From positions 1-64,000 of the forward strand of contig NZ_JACDUS010000008.1 of the NCBI RefSeq assembly GCF_013761005.1: a stretch of DNA of 64,000 bases, given 5' to 3'. The position numbers were made by a program, and so were the translations under genes. Each line of letters opens with the position of its first letter. Positions within the stretch are counted from its first letter, which is position 1. This DNA comes from Desulfosalsimonas propionicica (GTDB taxonomy: Bacteria > Desulfobacterota > Desulfobacteria > Desulfobacterales > Desulfosalsimonadaceae). A model generated the notes under the pieces. That model saw only the letters and a list, made by a program, of their open reading frames with translations. It searched no databases and was not told the origin of the DNA. Positions 59,574 through 64,000 of the stretch are shown here, piece after piece.

Positions 59574-60848
59574 ATGCTGGAAATCAAGTATGTGCGGCAA
59601 AATTTGGAGGATGTCCGCAATGCCCTTTCCAAAAGGGGTGATACTGCAGATCTGGAAACTTTTGCCGGCGCTGATGAAAAACGCCGCCGGATCCTGGCTG
59701 AACTCGAGGAACTGCGCCATCGCAGAAATGTGGTTTCCGATGAGATCGCGGCCATGAAAAAGCAGGGGCAAAGCGCAGATGAGCAGATTGCGCAGATGAA
59801 AGAGGTCAGCACGCGGGTCAAGACCCTGGAGCAGTCCCTGGGCGAATACGAATCCCGGATCAACGAGATTATGATCCGGATTCCCAACATGCCCCATGAA
59901 AGTGTTCCCGAAGGCCGGGATGAAGATGACAACGCCGTGGTCCGGCACGTGGGCCGCCCCCCGGAGTTTGATTTCGAACCTTTGCCCCACTGGACCGTGG
60001 GTGAAAACCTGGGCATCCTGGATTTTGAACGGGCCGCCAAGATTGCCGGAGCCCGGTTTCCGCTCTACATGGGTGATGCGGCCTTGCTGGAGCGGGCCCT
60101 GATATCATTTATGCTTAGCCTGCACACCCTGGAGCACGGCTACAAAGAGGTGTTGCCGCCGTTTATTGTCAACCGCCATTCCATGACCTGCACCGGTCAG
60201 CTGCCCAAGTTTGAAGAGGATTTGTTTAAGCTCGAGGGCCGGGATTATTTTCTGATCCCCACAGCCGAGGTGCCTGTCACCAATATCCATCAGGACGAAA
60301 TCCTTGACGAAACCCATCTGCCCGTTTATTACACAGCCTTTACCCCGTGTTTCCGGGCCGAGGCCGGTTCTTACGGAAAAGACACCCGGGGCTTGATCCG
60401 GCAGCATCAATTTAATAAAGTGGAGCTGGTCAAATTCGCTGCCCCGGAAAATTCCTATGATGAGCTGGAAAAGCTGCTTTCAGACGCTGAATCCGTTTTA
60501 AAGGCCCTGGAGCTAGCCTACCGGGTGGTGCTGCTGTGCACCGGGGACATGGGATTTGCATCCGCCAAAACCTATGATATTGAGGTGTGGATGCCGGCCC
60601 AGCAGAAATACAGGGAAATTTCCTCCTGCAGCAACTTTGAATCGTTTCAGGCCCGCCGGGCGGGTATCCGGTTTAAGCGCAAGGGGCGCAAGGGCACGGA
60701 GCTGGTGCACACCCTAAACGGTTCCGGACTGGCGGTGGGCCGCACACTGGCTGCATTGCTGGAAAATTATCAACAGGCCGATGGCAGCGTGGTGATCCCC
60801 GAGGCCCTGCGGCCGTATATGGGCGGCAAGGAAAAAATTACCCTGTGA
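59574..60848 (+). CDS. serS: Seryl-tRNA synthetase
   Basis: A 424-residue class II synthetase: an N-terminal antiparallel coiled coil (about 30-110) for tRNA binding, then motif 2 ([30 protein letters not shown]) and motif 3 ([19 protein letters not shown]). It charges tRNASer and probably tRNASec. A weak AGGGAT site precedes the ATG. It is followed by threonine synthase with a four-base overlap (GTGA). Confidence 0.97.
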   Translation: MLEIKYVRQNLEDVRNALSKRGDTADLETFAGADEKRRRILAELEELRHRRNVVSDEIAAMKKQGQSADEQIAQMKEVSTRVKTLEQSLGEYESRINEIMIRIPNMPHESVPEGRDEDDNAVVRHVGRPPEFDFEPLPHWTVGENLGILDFERAAKIAGARFPLYMGDAALLERALISFMLSLHTLEHGYKEVLPPFIVNRHSMTCTGQLPKFEEDLFKLEGRDYFLIPTAEVPVTNIHQDEILDETHLPVYYTAFTPCFRAEAGSYGKDTRGLIRQHQFNKVELVKFAAPENSYDELEKLLSDAESVLKALELAYRVVLLCTGDMGFASAKTYDIEVWMPAQQKYREISSCSNFESFQARRAGIRFKRKGRKGTELVHTLNGSGLAVGRTLAALLENYQQADGSVVIPEALRPYMGGKEKITL

Positions 60849-62347
60849 GAGTCGATCAGTTTCCCAAAGACATTCAGCCGTACCTGATTCCCGGGCCAGG
60901 CGGCGATTTGATATATCGATGTCTGAACTGCCAAAAGGAGTTCGGCATCCGGCATCTGCTGTATACCTGCCCGGCGTGCGGGCATGTGCTTTTGCTCTAT
61001 GATACCGATTTTGAGCGGTTAAAAAAGATTTCCGGGCCCATGTGGCGGCGGATTTTTGATTACCGCAGGATGCTCAATATCCCCGCCTTAAACGGTATTT
61101 ACCGGTATCATGAGTTAATCGGCCCGGTTCTGCCCCTGGATGCCGCAGTCTTCCTCGGCGAAGGCCATACCCCGGTTGTCGAAGCAAACGCCCGGCTCCA
61201 GAAAAAAGCCGGAATCCGGTTTTATTTTAAAAACGACGGCCAGAACCCGAGTGCTTCTTTCAAGGACCGGGGGATGGCCAGTGCCCTTAGCTATATCCGC
61301 TATCTGCTCCAGCAGGGATATGTTTCTGACGTGCTGGCGGTGTGCGCCTCAACGGGAGACACGTCTGCGGCCGCAGCGCTTTATGCCTCGTTTCTGCATC
61401 CGGATGTCAAGTCCGCGGTTTTGCTGCCCCACAAGCGCGTCACCCCCCAGCAGCTTTCCCAGCCCCTGGGAAGCGGGGCAATGGTCTTTGAAGTGCCCGG
61501 GGTCTTTGATGACTGCATGAAAATCGTGGAGCACTTGTCAGAGCATTACAACGTGGCCCTGCTCAACTCCAAAAATGCCTGGCGTATCCTGGGCCAGGAA
61601 TCCTATTCTTACGAGATCGCCCAGGGATTTGAATATGACATGGCCGGCAAGGCCGTTGTGGCGCCGGTGGGCAATGCCGGTAACATTACGGCCATCATGA
61701 GCGGCTTTCTCAAGTTCCATGATCTGGGCATCATAGAGGATCTGCCGCGGATTGTGGGGGTGCAGTCCGAGCATGCCAACCCGGTTTACAAGTATTATCT
61801 GGAGCCGGATCCGGAAAAGCGCTGTTTTGAACCCGTGCAGGTCAAGCCGAGTGTGGCCCAGGCCGCCATGATCGGAAACCCCGTGTCCATGCCCCGGGTC
61901 ATCCGGCTGGTGGCCGAATACAACAGGCGGGCCGGACAGCAGAAGGTTTTTGTGGAGGAGGTAACCGAACAGCAGATCATGGATTGGCAGCTGCGGGCCA
62001 ACCGGAACGGCCACGTGGTCTGCACCCACGGTGGGGAATGTCTGGCGGGTCTGGTGGCGGCCAAAAAGAGCGGCAAAATTGCCGCGGACGAGACCGCAAT
62101 ACTGGATTCAACCGCACACGCACTGAAATTTGCCGATTTCCAGCAGATGTATTTTGACAACAACTTTCCCCCGGAATACGGGATTATCCCCAGGGACGAA
62201 CTGGTCAATGCCCCGGAGTTGGTCTGCCCTGAAGATCTGGACAAAGTTCCCCGGCCCGGCCGCCCCTTGTCCGGAGACGATTTGGCCCATTTTGTTCAAA
62301 GAACTGCTGAAGATATTGCCATGCGCCTTGATTTGAAAAAGGTGTGA
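60845..62347 (+). CDS. thrC: Threonine synthase (ThrC), zinc-ribbon type
   Basis: A 500-residue fold-type II PLP enzyme. An N-terminal zinc ribbon (CLNCQKEF...CPACGH, about 26-50) is followed by the PLP-lysine motif [12 protein letters not shown] (about 135-146), the phosphate loop [12 protein letters not shown], and [15 protein letters not shown]. It converts O-phosphohomoserine to threonine. The GTG start overlaps the serS stop. Cysteate synthases look similar, but the full motif set favours ThrC. Confidence 0.92.
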   Translation: MRVDQFPKDIQPYLIPGPGGDLIYRCLNCQKEFGIRHLLYTCPACGHVLLLYDTDFERLKKISGPMWRRIFDYRRMLNIPALNGIYRYHELIGPVLPLDAAVFLGEGHTPVVEANARLQKKAGIRFYFKNDGQNPSASFKDRGMASALSYIRYLLQQGYVSDVLAVCASTGDTSAAAALYASFLHPDVKSAVLLPHKRVTPQQLSQPLGSGAMVFEVPGVFDDCMKIVEHLSEHYNVALLNSKNAWRILGQESYSYEIAQGFEYDMAGKAVVAPVGNAGNITAIMSGFLKFHDLGIIEDLPRIVGVQSEHANPVYKYYLEPDPEKRCFEPVQVKPSVAQAAMIGNPVSMPRVIRLVAEYNRRAGQQKVFVEEVTEQQIMDWQLRANRNGHVVCTHGGECLAGLVAAKKSGKIAADETAILDSTAHALKFADFQQMYFDNNFPPEYGIIPRDELVNAPELVCPEDLDKVPRPGRPLSGDDLAHFVQRTAEDIAMRLDLKKV

Positions 62348-62352
62348 TCCGG

Positions 62353-64000
62353 ATGAAACCGCATCGTTTGTTTGCCTTGTGCATACTGCCGGTACTCCTC
62401 TGCGGGGTGATTTTGTTTTTCGCCCCTGGCAGGAGCCTTGCGGTGTTTTACCAGAAGCATTACATGGTGGAACGGGACAGGGACAAGGATATCCTGTGTG
62501 ATCCGTACGTGGTGCAGAAAGATGATTTTGTCATCCGGCTTCTGGAGCAGCGGGGGGATATTGCGCACAAGGATTTTCCGAAATTTCTGGATATTTTCAA
62601 GCGGATCAATCCCCGGGTCCGGGATATGGACCTGATATACCCGGATCAGCAGATTCTGATTCCGCTGCGCATCCTTGAGCCCGGGACCCTGACAGGCCAG
62701 GAAACCGGTCAGGTGACCATCCCGGTCATTCCTATCACTGGCCTGTCTGAAAATCTCAAACAATTTGCCGATCCCTATACCGTTCAATACGGAGACTGGA
62801 TTTCCCGGCTCATATCCGAGCGGTTCGGTCGGTATGGCTCAGACGGTTACAATCGGGGCATGCGCCTGTTTAAGATGATGAATCCCGAAATCAGGGATCC
62901 GGACAACGTGCGGGCCGGTGCCCGGATTCGCCTTCCGGATCCGGAAATCAAAGAAAAGCCGTGGTATTCCGATGTGATGGATCAGGCCCGGCCTTCGGCT
63001 GCACCGGCGCCTTCTGACAAAGACAATGCCGTCGTGCCCGGGCGGGCCGCCAATATCCCTGCCGATATCATTGAAGAAAGCCAAAACAATGCCAAAACAG
63101 GCAGGCCTTCGGTTTCTGTTCAGTGGTTTGCGGACTTGTCCGTACTGGCCAAGGCGGCGGAAATTTTAGATGCCCGCATTTTTAACAAGGGACGGTATTT
63201 TTTTCCCAGATCCGGGGAAAGGGACTTGTCCCTGGATCTTTCGAAAACACCGGTGCTTGAACTCTCCGACGGCAGAAAGTTTCTGCTGACCCGGCGCCAG
63301 TGGATCAGCCCCGGTGATCAGGCCGTGCTCCAGGTCTACTGGCGGAACCTGGAGGTATTGTTTGTCCCCAGGCAGCCGGCGTTGACCTGGCTGTTGGAAA
63401 AGCTCATCCCAAAGCTGGACCCGGATGGTTATCAACACCGGATGGAAATTGAAGACAAAGGCCTGAGCACGGTATTGCGGGGCCAGTTCATTTACCAGCC
63501 GTCGAAAGGCCAGGACACGATTTATTTAAATATTTTTTCTGATCCGGAGATGAAAACCCCTGAGCCTGTATGCGCCTATCTGGAATCCCGGGCTGTCACG
63601 GTGCGGGATTGGGTGGAAACCCCGGAAAAGTCCGGCTGGATTCTCCATGATACTGAGCCGTCCAATGCCCGCCGTCCGGAATCACCGGCCGTGCAGACCC
63701 GGCGTCCGGACCGGCTGGTGCGCCTTTTGGTGGAAAAGCTCGGCTACACTTATCATGAAAACGTTGAGGTCTGTTTTCCCTATGCCGGCTTTCAGGTCCG
63801 GGCTGCGGCCAACCTGCTGTCACTTGGGCAAAATGCAGAAATGCTGATTGATTACGGAGATCTGCAGGGAGATGCCGTTGACGCCATTGAGAAAACCGGT
63901 TTTCAGGTACTGCAGATACAGCCGGGCAATGAACCGGATGCGATTCTGGAGCAGCTCGGGGATGTATTGAATCTGGAAATCATGGATGATCCCATTTTCT
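62353..64000 (+). CDS. Exported LysM-repeat protein, cut by the window end
   Basis: An open frame of at least 549 codons runs from the ATG at 62353 to the end without a stop. The N-terminus (LFALCILPVLLCGVILFFAP) is a signal or anchor helix. Two LysM-like repeats follow: YVVQKDDFVIRLLEQRGDI...IYPDQQILIPL (about 55-115) and YTVQYGDWISRLISERFGR...VRAGARIRLPD (about 135-200). The rest has mixed alpha/beta character, with a Pro/Ala-rich linker near 215. It probably binds peptidoglycan or another glycan in the envelope. It follows thrC by five bases. Confidence 0.8.
   Translation, partial: MKPHRLFALCILPVLLCGVILFFAPGRSLAVFYQKHYMVERDRDKDILCDPYVVQKDDFVIRLLEQRGDIAHKDFPKFLDIFKRINPRVRDMDLIYPDQQILIPLRILEPGTLTGQETGQVTIPVIPITGLSENLKQFADPYTVQYGDWISRLISERFGRYGSDGYNRGMRLFKMMNPEIRDPDNVRAGARIRLPDPEIKEKPWYSDVMDQARPSAAPAPSDKDNAVVPGRAANIPADIIEESQNNAKTGRPSVSVQWFADLSVLAKAAEILDARIFNKGRYFFPRSGERDLSLDLSKTPVLELSDGRKFLLTRRQWISPGDQAVLQVYWRNLEVLFVPRQPALTWLLEKLIPKLDPDGYQHRMEIEDKGLSTVLRGQFIYQPSKGQDTIYLNIFSDPEMKTPEPVCAYLESRAVTVRDWVETPEKSGWILHDTEPSNARRPESPAVQTRRPDRLVRLLVEKLGYTYHENVEVCFPYAGFQVRAAANLLSLGQNAEMLIDYGDLQGDAVDAIEKTGFQVLQIQPGNEPDAILEQLGDVLNLEIMDDPIF

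Noticed and set aside
1-64000. CRISPR arrays, tRNA and rRNA genes
   Set aside because: No regularly spaced direct repeats and no cloverleaf or rRNA-conserved strings were seen on reading; a tRNAscan or Infernal run would be decisive.

Overview
The window looks like a chromosome segment of an anaerobic, probably sulfate-reducing bacterium of the Desulfobacterota (Desulfobacterales-like). This is inferred from gene content and was not searched. The clues are a complete futalosine menaquinone operon, an [FeFe]-hydrogenase with its three maturases, a cobalamin-riboswitch-controlled ThiC paralogue typical of anaerobic benzimidazole synthesis, clustered universal stress proteins, an ADP-forming acyl-CoA synthetase fused to an acetyltransferase, a FeoB-type Cys-rich peptide, and several families of short palindromic dispersed repeats.

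Layout. 1-1.7 kb: two cassette-like genes (SAM methyltransferase, hypothetical) separated by an attC-like hairpin. 1.75-1.91 kb: a GEMM-type (cyclic-dinucleotide) riboswitch with its own promoter and terminator but no gene behind it. 2-8.2 kb: a stress block on the minus strand (protein-kinase-like protein, three UspA proteins, a small zinc-ribbon protein, a Pat-like acyl-CoA synthetase/GNAT fusion). 8.2-20.8 kb: a gene-poor, visibly more AT-rich accessory stretch. It holds a decayed methyltransferase copy, an IS4 element with a nonsense codon, a diheme cytochrome peroxidase, a TauE exporter, a tyrosine recombinase frameshifted in an A7 run, a stand-alone primase-polymerase-like protein, a receiver-PAS-PAS-GGDEF protein, and fossils of a PAS kinase, a HepT protein and an aldehyde dehydrogenase.

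20.7-28.4 kb returns to compact housekeeping coding: a second GEMM-like element before a lytic transglycosylase, acyl-CoA dehydrogenase, a secreted FlgT-like protein, polyprenyl synthase, RimO, enoyl-CoA hydratase and a DtxR regulator. 28.8-36.3 kb is one minus-strand operon, ubiD-ubiA-ubiX-mqnE-mqnA-mqnC-mqnD-mqnB, which covers menaquinone synthesis from chorismate to the prenylated, decarboxylated naphthoquinol precursor; only the last methyltransferase is missing. The polyprenyl synthase at 24.7 kb could supply the side chain.

36.7-46.1 kb carries an acetyl-CoA hydrolase/transferase, then hydE-hydG-hydF, a NuoF-tail/GltD-like fusion and the hydrogenase HydA. 46.2-47.9 kb holds the B12 riboswitch and the bzaF-like gene. 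48-52.1 kb is a ZraS/ZraR-type sigma-54 two-component pair facing a ZraP-like periplasmic protein that has a sigma-54 promoter. 52.4-64 kb is core housekeeping (Dus, dGTPase, two CxxCxxxCC proteins, RarA, Der, 5-formyl-THF cyclo-ligase, SerS, threonine synthase), ending in a LysM protein cut by the window edge.

No tRNA, rRNA or CRISPR array was seen. The strongest candidates for something little described are the orphan GEMM riboswitch, the primase-like protein beside the slippage-prone recombinase, the TA-flanked 140-bp MITE family, and the reduced hydrogenase partner architecture.
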